Shown here: positions 34,537-42,855 of the stretch, one piece after another | Layout: each line of letters starts with the position of its first letter | How positions within the stretch are numbered: position 1 is the first letter of the stretch | Origin: Syntrophopropionicum propionicicum_A | Lineage (GTDB): Bacteria; Bacillota; Desulfotomaculia; Desulfotomaculales; Pelotomaculaceae | DNA length: 64,000 nt | Reading direction: 5' to 3' | NCBI RefSeq assembly: GCF_048984525.1 | Contig: NZ_JBMGJC010000008.1 | Coordinates: forward strand, 1-64,000 | The notes under the pieces: generated by a model | Database searches by the model: none | What the model saw: the letters and a program-made list of their open reading frames with translations, nothing else | What the model was told of the DNA's origin: nothing | Position numbers and translations under genes: made by a program

Positions 34537-35637
34537 TCATGAAGAAGGGGTTGTTGACAACTTTCCCCTGGCCAGCGCGGCAATAAGCAATACCAGCGGC
34601 AGGGCTATGCTCAGAATAAAGCAAAACTGCGACCAGGGATAGGACAAAAAATGCACATAATTGTTGTGGTCGTTTGCCATATAATAAGTGATAAAAACCA
34701 GAATTACCGTAAGTGGAACGATAATGTACCAATCCTTTTTAATGCCGGTAATTTGTTTAAAACTGTATTTGGCGCTGTAAAACATCGCCACCGACTGCAC
34801 ATACATGCTGAATACGAAGAACGTCACCATGATCAGCTCATACCTGGGCAGATATTTTGTAAACTGCGCGCACCTCACCTGCTGCATGCAGACCACGATA
34901 TATTGTTTCATTATCTCCGCACCCATTACCCCGGTCTCAAAAAAAGGCCATATTACTACCATGAAGCACCCTAAAACCATGGCCCAAAAAGTATAGGAGA
35001 CAGTTTTTTCCTTCTTGTTCAACATGGGATATATTATCGCCACGGCAAAAATAGCCATGGCAATGTCACTGAATATATAAATGCTGTTCGCAAGATTAGC
35101 CGCTATGCCCTTGTCTAACAACGGCTGCAAATTAATGAACCGAAAATCTTTTACAGTGCCTAATACCATTGTGACGTTAATCAGCATAGCCCCGAGAAAG
35201 CCAAAAAGTGAAAACCTGAGGACCACTTCAATCCCCAGAAAAACTCCATACATGCAGAGCAGGGTATAAAGCAGGCATATTATAAAAAAGGGTGTTTCAA
35301 GCAGGAAGTATTCTTTTACATGAAGAGTCATGGTGTTGGCAGAGGTACCGAAAGCAACGGCAAAAAATATTGTAAGCAGCAGTCCGATGATACGCCCGGT
35401 CCATTTACCCAGCAGTACTTCTGAATATTGGACTATAGTTTTGTCCGGAAACTTTGAGCCCAGGTAGGCCATTACAGTAATGACGACAGTCCCGGCAACA
35501 AAACCGAAAAGCATTGATGTCCATACGTCGGCGCCGATTTTTCTGACAATAACTCCCGATGTCACACCTATTGCCTTCCCGTAAAGCAGATTGGGGATCA
35601 TAAAAAAATACTGCAGCCGGCTTGTTTTTGTTTTCAT
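34537..35637 (-). CDS. Spore germinant receptor subunit B, GerAB type
   Basis: A 366-residue membrane protein with ten TM helices, like amino-acid permeases of the GerAB family. The start MKTKTSRLQYFFMIPNLLYG and the conserved FGTSANTMTLHVKEYFL pattern fit. It is the third gene of an A-C-B operon, 15 bases after gerAC. In spores, GerAB-type subunits bind the nutrient signal and sit in the inner membrane. Ligand specificity cannot be read from sequence. Confidence 0.85.
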   Translation of the reverse strand: MKTKTSRLQYFFMIPNLLYGKAIGVTSGVIVRKIGADVWTSMLFGFVAGTVVITVMAYLGSKFPDKTIVQYSEVLLGKWTGRIIGLLLTIFFAVAFGTSANTMTLHVKEYFLLETPFFIICLLYTLLCMYGVFLGIEVVLRFSLFGFLGAMLINVTMVLGTVKDFRFINLQPLLDKGIAANLANSIYIFSDIAMAIFAVAIIYPMLNKKEKTVSYTFWAMVLGCFMVVIWPFFETGVMGAEIMKQYIVVCMQQVRCAQFTKYLPRYELIMVTFFVFSMYVQSVAMFYSAKYSFKQITGIKKDWYIIVPLTVILVFITYYMANDHNNYVHFLSYPWSQFCFILSIALPLVLLIAALARGKLSTTPSS

Positions 35638-35652
35638 TAAATGCCTTTCCGG

Positions 35653-36837
35653 TTATATTTTTTTTCTGGGTTCCTGGTACAGCGTGCTGGTTTTTATATT
35701 AATATCAACCAGAACTGTAACAGGTATTTGAGGGAATATGCCCTGCCAGTTGTCCTTTATTTCACTATCCCATTCTTCGTCATTCTGGACATTTATAGCC
35801 CTGGAGAAATGCAAAACATCGCTGTTGTATTCTTTCTGAATCTTGTAAATGCTTGTTTCGATTTCACCTGCTATCTTCTCGCTGATTAAACCTTCGATAT
35901 GATCTTTCATCTCTTCTATATCAAGCGTGGTGTGGCCGTCTTCTTCGACGATGTTCCCCGCGCCGGATACCGCTATGGTAATATAAGGTACGCCGCCTTC
36001 CACCTGGGAATATATTTTTGACTTAACACCGCGGGTTTCTACCGAGACACTCCTGTTTTCATGCTCGGGATCGGTTACCGTAACAACAGTATTTCTTGTT
36101 TCATTTCTAACCCAAGCCAATCCACGCGTTTCTTCGGGAGTGAGCCACCCTGTCATTTTATTTTTTTTAAACACCGCCGCTCCCGATAGTTCTATTATTT
36201 CGGTTTCACTTGAAGCCTTTCCATTTTCAGGGGTTATTATAACTTTTTTTAAGCTGACGCCGCTTATCAAAGGTTCCGAATATTCATTGTTATAATCATA
36301 ACTAACCCTTAACAAGTCACTTTCGACAGTTTCGGCAATAAGCGACCGGTATCTTCCCATCTCAGACATAGATACACCGGGAATATCCTCCATGCCTGCC
36401 TTGGCATAAAGATAATCCCCGGCGTTGCCCCTGGCGACCACCAGGCCGGTCTTCATCCTGAGCTCGGGGTTGTGGGTGAAAAAATCAATAACCGGAGTAA
36501 TGCCGTCCCGGGCCAGGGGTTCGCCGATAATAACCACATTATTATGAGCCCATACAATCCTCTTTGATGAAATTCTGACCAGTTTTCTAATTGCTTCAAA
36601 TATAGACGGGCCGTCCGCGGATGCCACCCATACCGACTGTTTGGCGGCCTTTTCGGTTTTTGAGCCTTCAGCGCTTGGATTTGCAATTTGCACTGTTACC
36701 GTGAACTGCCCTGTATCATCGGCCCTGTCGACTCCCACAGCCATAACAAAGCCGATTTCGTTTATCTCCCTCATATCCCAGCAGCCGGCTGACAGCAGAA
36801 TTATAAGCGCTAAAGCCACTGCAATTACGTTTTTCAT
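35653..36837 (-). CDS. Spore germinant receptor lipoprotein, GerAC type
   Basis: A 394-residue lipoprotein. A signal peptide with lipobox LSAGC leads directly into CWDMREINEIGFVMAVGVDR, the Ger(x)C family start. The remainder has VARGNAGDYLYAK, and a C-terminal domain with EKIAGEIETSIYKIQKEYNS. GerAC is anchored on the outside of the inner spore membrane as part of the receptor. It is 27 bases downstream of gerAA and 15 bases upstream of gerAB. Confidence 0.9.
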   Translation of the reverse strand: MKNVIAVALALIILLSAGCWDMREINEIGFVMAVGVDRADDTGQFTVTVQIANPSAEGSKTEKAAKQSVWVASADGPSIFEAIRKLVRISSKRIVWAHNNVVIIGEPLARDGITPVIDFFTHNPELRMKTGLVVARGNAGDYLYAKAGMEDIPGVSMSEMGRYRSLIAETVESDLLRVSYDYNNEYSEPLISGVSLKKVIITPENGKASSETEIIELSGAAVFKKNKMTGWLTPEETRGLAWVRNETRNTVVTVTDPEHENRSVSVETRGVKSKIYSQVEGGVPYITIAVSGAGNIVEEDGHTTLDIEEMKDHIEGLISEKIAGEIETSIYKIQKEYNSDVLHFSRAINVQNDEEWDSEIKDNWQGIFPQIPVTVLVDINIKTSTLYQEPRKKI

Positions 36838-36864
36838 AATATGCCTTTCGCTCTGAAATACAAA

Positions 36865-38390
36865 TTACTTTTTAATAAGCGGGCCCGGTTTATTTAAACT
36901 CCGGCCTGTCTGTCTTTTGACCTCTTTTGGACTGCTGTATCCCGGCCTTTCCTTCATCGACCACCGGGGAGCCCTGATAAAAACATTCCTGAAGCCGCTT
37001 TTATCAAGAGGGACCGCCGGTGCAAGAAACGGAGCGCCAAAAGACCGCAGCGACAAAAGGTGCAACAGTATCGCCATAATACCTGCCAGGTATCCCAAAA
37101 TGCCAAAAATAGCGGACAAAAAAATCAACGGAAATTTAATCAGGCGCAGGGAATTGTTCATATTATAGGCGGGGATGGCAAAAGAACAGATGGCCGCGAT
37201 AGCAATGGCTATAACCAGGGCAGGGCCGACCAGGCCCGCGGCCACGGCGCCCTGGCCTATAATCAGCGCGCCTACAAAGCCGACAGTCTGGCCGATTGCC
37301 TTGGGCATCCGCAGACCGGCCTCTTTTATGATTTCCAGCATTATTTCCATTATAAAGGCTTCAATTACGGCGGGAAACGGCACACCGGTACGTCCCGCCG
37401 CTATATTTAGCGCCAGTGAGGTGGGAATCATCTCCTGGTGAAACGAGGTCAGCAGCACATACAATGAAGATAGTGAAATGCTTAAAAACAAGGAAAGGAA
37501 CCTCAGCCAGCGCAGGAAAGTCCCGATATGGTATCTTTGATAATAGTCCCCGCTGGACTCGATAAAGTTCCAGAAAACGGTAGGGACCATCAGTACAAAA
37601 GGCGTGTTGTCCACCAGGATCGCTATGCGGCCTCCCAGGATTGCCGCGGAGGCTTTATCCGGCCTCTCTGTATTTTCAATTTGCGGGAAAACCGAATTTG
37701 GCGAGTCTTCAATAAACTCCTCAATGTATGCGCTTTCCAATATGCCGTCGACATTTATTCTGTTCAGCCTGGTCCTGACTTCCTTTAATATGGACTCGTT
37801 TACCAGGCTTTCAATATACACCAGGATAACAACTGTTTTTGTTCTCTCTCCGATTTTTAAATTTTCAAAGCGCAAGTTGTAGTCTTTAATCCGCCTGCGG
37901 ATCAGGGCGGCATTGGTTTGTGCATTTTCCACAAACCCGTCCCTGGCGCCCCTGACTTCGGTCTCTGCTTCAGGCTCTTCAATTGAGCGGAATTCATTTT
38001 TTTTGGCAGAAAGGATTAGAGCTGAGCCGGAACCGTCAAGAAAAAGTACTGTGTCACCTTCCATTACAGCGTCGCATAGATCACGCCACTGGTTTGTTTC
38101 CCTGGCGAACGGCACAAAAACGCCGGATTGTATTAATTTCCTTATACGCCCGGTCCTTTTCGCGAAATATTTCTCTTCTGGCAAACACGGACAGTCCATT
38201 AAAGGCGCTAAAACGTCCTTTTCAATTACCTTTGTGTCAACCAACCCGCTGATATATACGATCAGGGCTTCGCAATTATCGTACTCCGGAATAATAAAAT
38301 GGCGGTATTCCGTATCGAAGCTCTGTCCAATTTTTTTTTTAGATACTCCTCGTTTTTGCTTACGTTTTTACTTATCGTGCTGTCATACAC
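36865..38390 (-). CDS. Spore germinant receptor subunit A, GerAA type, frame broken in poly-A
   Basis: The uninterrupted frame encodes 459 residues from a TTG at 38244, with five or so C-terminal TM helices, SLNIAAGRTGVPFPAVIEAF and the PFVLMVPTVFWNF region of GerA/SpoVAF. The match continues upstream of that TTG in the same frame (IGQSFDTEYRHFIIPEYDNC, EALIVYISGLVD), as in the normal N-domain. That frame then meets a run of ten A at 38331-38340. Before the run the reading continues only in another frame, from a GTG at 38390 through SKNVSKNEEYL. Eleven A would join them into about 508 residues, the usual GerAA size. So either a sequencing error, a mutation or slippage. Confidence 0.75.
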
Positions 38391-38447
38391 ATACCATCAC
38401 CAAAGGTAGTTTTTGCAGCGATGTATTGTTCTATACGAGGGAAGAGC

Positions 38448-38561
38448 GTGTCAAGGGGACGGTTCTCTTGACACATCGGGGACATTCCTCGGCTTGCAGA
38501 GATGCCTTTGAGAGAGGTGTGTCCCCATTCCTCTGTACAAGGGGACGGTTCTTCTGACACG
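38448..38561. repeat. Two REP-like units, family A
   Basis: Units at 38448-38474 (GTGTCAAGGGGACGGTTCTC TTGACAC) and about 38534-38561 (a diverged copy, TACAAGGGGACGGTTCTTCT then GACACG), in the same orientation. The rest of 38391-38708 contains no supported gene; it carries the upstream region of gerAA and is bounded by the htrA stop. Confidence 0.65.
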
Positions 38562-38708
38562 TTTTTGAATGAGCAAAGCGGGGTGCGAAAAGGAGGCGTT
38601 TTTTTGTCACTAGATTGCACAAAAAAATACGACAAGAGTACCTTACCCTTGTCGCGGAATTGTATACAAAAGCGGTACAGGAGTACCGCCATGCAAAATA
38701 ACTCAAGC

Positions 38709-39863
38709 CTACTTTTTGGCTTCGATCGTAACAACGGCTGCTTTTGTTTCTCCATTCCTGATAAACTGGATTTCAACCTGGCTCCCGATGCTTGTCCCCT
38801 GCACCAGCTCGATCAATTGGTCGGAGTTGGTGACAGCGCTGCCGTTGAAGCCCACTATCACGTCACCGGCCATCAAACCTGCCTTGTCAGCCGGGGCGCC
38901 GCTTACCACCTGCGCTACCAAAGCACCGCTTGTATTGCTGAGCCCGTATGATTGTGCTGACTCTTTTGTCAGTGATTGAAGGTAAACACCGAGCCAGGGG
39001 TGAGCGACCCCTCCCTTGTTGATCAGTTCGTCAATTACAGATTTGACGGTGCTGCTGGGTATGGCGAAGCCAATCCCCTGGGCCTGGGAGTTGATGGCTG
39101 TATTAATCCCTACCACCTCACCCCTTAAATTCAGCAAGGGGCCGCCGCTGTTGCCGGGGTTGATGGACGCGTCGGTCTGGAGCAGGTTGCGGTACTGGCG
39201 GTCATCAATGGCCATCGGACGGCCTTTGGCGCTGATTACCCCCACTGTTACGGTGTGGTCCAGGCCGTACGGGTTGCCGATGGCCACCACCCAGTCTCCG
39301 ACCCTGATGCTGTTGGAATCTCCCAGGGTAACGGTGGGCAGATCGCTGTCAGCATCAATTTTAAGCACTGCCAGGTCCAGGTCCTTGTCCGATCCCACCA
39401 GCCTGGCCGGATATGATTTTTCCGTGTTGGACAGCGTTACTTCAATTTGGCTGACTCCCTCAATTACATGCTCATTTGTTAATATATATCCATCAGTTGA
39501 TATAATAAACCCCGAGCCCAGCCCGTGGCTCTCCTGTTGCTGTGACGGTATGTCGAACTGGCCGCCGAAAAACTGCCGGAAAAACGGGTCATTAAAAAAT
39601 GGGTCAAGCCTGCTTTCACTGATCGTGGTGGTATTGATCCTGACCACGGCCGGGCCGGCCCTTGATACCATATCCGGGATGGTATCCGGCCCCAGGCCGG
39701 GCAGTTGTGTGCCCTGCAGGGCTGCGGCGCTGTTTTCGTCAGCCCAGGTGATACGCGGCAGCCCGCGCAGGCCGGCAGTAAAAGACAGCACGGCCACAAC
39801 CAGCATGCCGGCCAGGAACGCGCCCCAAATTTTAACCGCTGGCATCCTGAAAAATTTAGACAT
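38709..39863 (-). CDS. HtrA/DegP-type serine protease with PDZ domain
   Basis: About 384 residues from the Met of MSKFFRMP at 39863, preceded by AAAGGGGG. An N-terminal TM anchor (about 10-30) places the protease outside the membrane. The trypsin-like triad is visible: NEHVIEG (His), DLDLAVLKID (Asp) and GNSGGPLL (Ser). A C-terminal PDZ domain follows (GALVAQVVSGAPADKAGLMA, DVIVGFNGSAVTNSDQLIEL). It degrades or refolds damaged envelope proteins. A TTGACA box lies upstream at 39927-39932, but no good -10 could be paired with it. Confidence 0.9.
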   Translation of the reverse strand: MSKFFRMPAVKIWGAFLAGMLVVAVLSFTAGLRGLPRITWADENSAAALQGTQLPGLGPDTIPDMVSRAGPAVVRINTTTISESRLDPFFNDPFFRQFFGGQFDIPSQQQESHGLGSGFIISTDGYILTNEHVIEGVSQIEVTLSNTEKSYPARLVGSDKDLDLAVLKIDADSDLPTVTLGDSNSIRVGDWVVAIGNPYGLDHTVTVGVISAKGRPMAIDDRQYRNLLQTDASINPGNSGGPLLNLRGEVVGINTAINSQAQGIGFAIPSSTVKSVIDELINKGGVAHPWLGVYLQSLTKESAQSYGLSNTSGALVAQVVSGAPADKAGLMAGDVIVGFNGSAVTNSDQLIELVQGTSIGSQVEIQFIRNGETKAAVVTIEAKK

Positions 39864-40131
39864 GAAAAAACCCCCTTTAACGAGCACAAATGATAAATAC
39901 ATTTTACAACAACAATTTTAAGAAATTGTCAAGATTTTATTGCGAATTCCTTAAAGAAAGGGAACGTTTTTTGTTTACTTCAAAAGTGTTATCTAAAGAT
40001 AGGTGGAAAATATAGATGTGAGGAGTGGCATAGAAGTCAGCATAGTGGTCACCACTGTGGTTGCCGGCACTAGGCTGCATAATCCAGGGGATAGGGGACC
40101 TTTTCCTGCGGCAATATCTTATAAAAAAAAA

Positions 40132-40191
40132 CGTGTCAAGGGGACGGTTCTCCTGACACGATCGTGTCAGGAGAACCGTCCCCTTGACACG
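40132..40191. repeat. Perfect 60-bp palindrome, REP-like family A
   Basis: Two inverted 29-base units (CGTGTCAAGGGGACGGTTCT CCTGACACG) meet at CGATCG, a perfect 60-base palindrome. It ends eight bases before the mgtE stop. The stable hairpin could terminate transcription on either strand. It closely matches the copy at 47419. Confidence 0.9.
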
Positions 40192-40198
40192 CTCCGTG

Positions 40199-41560
40199 TT
40201 AGCTGCTGATATGAAGGATATGGCGGGCAAATTCAAAATATATGAACAGGCCGGCTGAATCGATGATGGTCGTAATCACGGGGGATGCAAGCACGGCGGG
40301 GTCTATCCCCAGCCTCCGGCCTACAATTGGGATCCCGGCGCCCACCGTCGAGCTTACAGCCACTATGGTGACAACTGTAGCGGCGACTGTTATGCCCAGG
40401 TCTATAGAACCGCCGATTGTCAGCGCCCTTAAAAATGTGGCCACCGCCATGGTCAGTCCCAGCAGCAGCCCCAAACGGGACTCCCGCCAGACAATCCTGG
40501 CAAAATCCCGCACTGTTACCTCGCCTACAGCGAGGGCCCGGATCACCAGCGTTGACGCCTGCGAGCCGGCATTGCCCCCGGTGCCGATCAGCAGGGGTAT
40601 GAAGAGGGCCAGCGATATCACTTCGCTCAGCACTCCCTCGTAATGCCTGAGGATGTTGCTGGTAAACGCCTGGGCTACAAAAAGGATCAGCAGCCACCAG
40701 ATCCGCTTGCGGTACAGTGAGAAAAATCCGGCCTGCATATAAGGCTCGTCCAGCGGCTGGCTGCCGCCCAGGAGCTGGATGTCCTCAGTAGCCTCTTCCT
40801 CGACGACGTCAAGGACGTCGTCAACCGTGATGATACCGACCATCCGGCCGCTCCCGTCCACTACAGGCAGCGCCACCAGGTCGTACTGTGTTATGACCCG
40901 GGCCACTTCTTCCTGGTCCGTGTTGGCATTAACGGAGATAAGGCTGCTGTTCATAAACTCCGCCAGTTTTGTCTTTGGGTCCGCGAGGATCAGCTCGCGC
41001 AGGGACACAACGCCCACAAGCCTGCCGGCCGCGTCCAGCACAAAAACGTAAGACACAATTTCAGCTTCGTTGCCGATCTTGCGGACGTGGGCGAGGGCCT
41101 GCTCCGCAGTCCAGTTCTGCCGGGCGGCCACATATTCCACGATAGCCAGGCCGCCGGCGGTGTTTTCCGGATAGCTCATCAGCGAACGCACCTTGGTCTG
41201 GTACTCCTCCGGCAGCCACTGGGTCAGCCGTTCAGCCTGCCGCGGGTGTATCGCCGCAAAAAAGTCGACTATAATGTCACTGGACATGCCGTTCAAAACT
41301 TCCCTGGCAAAAGGTTCGCCCAGGTGGAATAAAAACCAGTACTGCTGCACCGGCTCCATGTATTCGAGCGCATCGGCAACCATGTTGGCGGGCAGCACGG
41401 ACATCAGGCTCAGCTGTTCCGACTTCTCAAATTCCGGCAGGATGTTGGCCAGGTCAAACGGCTGCAGGTCTTCCAGCATGGTCGGGAGGTTTTCTCTCGA
41501 TTCCTCGGTTCGCAGGGCTTCACGAATTGTATTTTCCAGATTTTCATTGATATTATTCAT
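40199..41560 (-). CDS. mgtE: Magnesium transporter MgtE
   Basis: A 453-residue protein with the MgtE architecture: an N-terminal helical domain (to about 125), two CBS domains (about 130-260, VVSLRELILADPKTKLAEFM and VVDGSGRMVGIITVDDVLDV), and a five-helix channel region with PLLIGTGGNAGSQASTLVIR and a late VTTIIDSAGLFIYFEFAR. MgtE imports Mg2+ and its cytoplasmic domains gate it by Mg2+ level. A promoter and an M-box riboswitch precede it, so it should be expressed when Mg2+ is low. The start at 41560 has CCGGAGGGGAAGC upstream at good spacing. Confidence 0.95.
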   Translation of the reverse strand: MNNINENLENTIREALRTEESRENLPTMLEDLQPFDLANILPEFEKSEQLSLMSVLPANMVADALEYMEPVQQYWFLFHLGEPFAREVLNGMSSDIIVDFFAAIHPRQAERLTQWLPEEYQTKVRSLMSYPENTAGGLAIVEYVAARQNWTAEQALAHVRKIGNEAEIVSYVFVLDAAGRLVGVVSLRELILADPKTKLAEFMNSSLISVNANTDQEEVARVITQYDLVALPVVDGSGRMVGIITVDDVLDVVEEEATEDIQLLGGSQPLDEPYMQAGFFSLYRKRIWWLLILFVAQAFTSNILRHYEGVLSEVISLALFIPLLIGTGGNAGSQASTLVIRALAVGEVTVRDFARIVWRESRLGLLLGLTMAVATFLRALTIGGSIDLGITVAATVVTIVAVSSTVGAGIPIVGRRLGIDPAVLASPVITTIIDSAGLFIYFEFARHILHISS

Positions 41561-41660
41561 ATCAAAGCTTCCCCTCCGGCAGCAGCGGACCGGGGCGGCA
41601 AGCCCTCTGCCACTTTAATATCGTTTACAGCCGGTATCGCCTTCATACTCTAAAACAACA

Positions 41661-41864
41661 AAAAAAACCCCCATTAAATAGAAGGTTTTTCCAGAATCTG
41701 CAGATAAACCTTCTCCACTCGTGAAAGTTTTGACACGTACACAGCTAGGGTCAAACCCAGCCACATTAAGTAAAACCTTAAGCCGGCAGTACCTGTTAAC
41801 CCGTCGGCGTCTCTCGACATTTCCGGGCAGTGGCATGTGTCTGTGTAGAAGCCTCACCTAACGA
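41661..41864 (-). ncRNA. M-box (ykoK) magnesium riboswitch
   Basis: On the minus strand the leader reads CGTTAGGTGAGGCTTCTACA, then a CCACTGCCCGGAAATGTCGA segment, AGAGACGCCGACGGGTTAAC, and AGGTACTGCCGGCTTAAGG, the conserved core of the M-box. After the aptamer comes a hairpin (AGAAGGTTT ... AAACCTTCT, 41680-41714) and a U-rich run, the expression platform. Mg2+ binding would favour termination. It controls mgtE directly downstream. The conserved elements are all in order, so the call is firm without a search. Confidence 0.95.
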
Positions 41865-41889
41865 AGAAATATATTCTTTTAGCATTCTA

Positions 41890-41918
41890 ACTATATAGGA
41901 AATTATTCCGTCTGTCAA
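41890..41918 (-). promoter_or_regulatory. Sigma-A promoter for the M-box and mgtE
   Basis: TTGACA (41913-41918) and TATAGT (41890-41895) on the minus strand, 17 bases apart. Transcription would start near 41883, about 20 bases before the M-box core. Confidence 0.75.
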
Positions 41919-42132
41919 TCAGTTACAGATGCTATAACCAGGCCGTTATTGCAGTATTAACAAGGGCTCCTGGTTTTCGGCCTCTCCTGGTATTCCAAAA
42001 TATTTTCTAAAATGAAGTATGTGTTTTTGTAAATAAGCGTTCCGAATGCAGGTTTTTGTTTTTAACGCCGTAAAAAACAAAAACGAAGCGTCACCGCTCC
42101 GGGGGGCATACTTTGACAATAGTTTAAATCAT

Positions 42133-42156
42133 AGAAAAGAATAAGTCTATTCTTTT
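42133..42156. other. Hairpin of unclear role
   Basis: AAAAGAATA, a four-base loop and TATTCTTTT form a small stem, about 60 bases ahead of the flavin reductase. It lies in the divergent region upstream of both mgtE and the flavin reductase gene. It could terminate transcription entering from the left, though no plus-strand gene lies directly before it. Confidence 0.3.
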
Positions 42157-42218
42157 TTCAGGAACTCCTTTATATTTATAGTGTTTGCCGGGTAAACCAT
42201 AAAATCAGGAGGTTGGTC

Positions 42219-42773
42219 ATGAAAAAGGTGAAAATCCCCAATATACCCTTCGGCCCGTTCCCTGCCGTGCTTGTCGGGGCGGATGTCAATGGCAGGCCGA
42301 ATTACGCGACAGTTGGCGCGTGCGGAGTGGTAAGCCTCAAACCGGTGCTTTATATCTCGCTGAAAAACACCCACTATACAACTGCTGGAGTCAAAGAAAA
42401 CGGGTTCTTCAGCGTCAACATCCCCCCGGTCAGCCTGCTTCAAAAGACCGATTACTGCGGGATCGTATCCGGGCACAGCGCCGACAAGTCAAATATTTTT
42501 ACCCCGTTCTATGACGAGCTTGGAAAAGCGCCGCTGATCATCGAATGCTCGATGAATATCCTCTGTAAAGTTATTCAGACCTTACCCATGTTTGATTTTG
42601 ATTTTTTCCTCGGCGAGATAGTTGCAATGTACATAAATGAAGAGTGCCTGACAGACGGCCGGCCCGACCCGCTGAAAATGAACCCGTTAATTCTGATGGG
42701 CGCCAGTTATTGCAGCCTGGGCCGGGTGGCAGGCTCTGTTTTTAAAGAAGGCAGGGCATATAAAAGTATATAA
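42219..42773 (+). CDS. Flavin reductase-like FMN-binding protein
   Basis: A 184-residue protein of the flavoredoxin/flavin reductase (DIM6/NTAB-type) group. Family features are PFGPFPAVLVGADVNGRPNY, CGVVSLKPVLYISLKNTHYT, ENGFFSVNIPP and a late LILMGASYCSLGRVAG. These proteins bind FMN and either reduce it or act as electron carriers; the substrate cannot be read. The ATG at 42219 is chosen because AGGAGG lies six bases upstream. It is convergent with the GltD-type fusion on the other strand. Confidence 0.75.
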   Translation: MKKVKIPNIPFGPFPAVLVGADVNGRPNYATVGACGVVSLKPVLYISLKNTHYTTAGVKENGFFSVNIPPVSLLQKTDYCGIVSGHSADKSNIFTPFYDELGKAPLIIECSMNILCKVIQTLPMFDFDFFLGEIVAMYINEECLTDGRPDPLKMNPLILMGASYCSLGRVAGSVFKEGRAYKSI

Positions 42774-42855
42774 TAGCATCAAAAGCCTGCTAAATTATGC
42801 AGCGAACTAAACCCGGGAGCTCAAGCAGAGGAGAATTCCAGATTCGGAAGGGCTA

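Noticed and set aside
39016..39921. A 301-codon plus-strand frame opposite htrA
   Set aside because: Shadow of the HtrA gene; no ribosome site or family resemblance.
41615..41857. An 80-codon minus-strand open frame upstream of mgtE
   Set aside because: It lies inside the M-box riboswitch, which explains the sequence, and has no ribosome site or family match.
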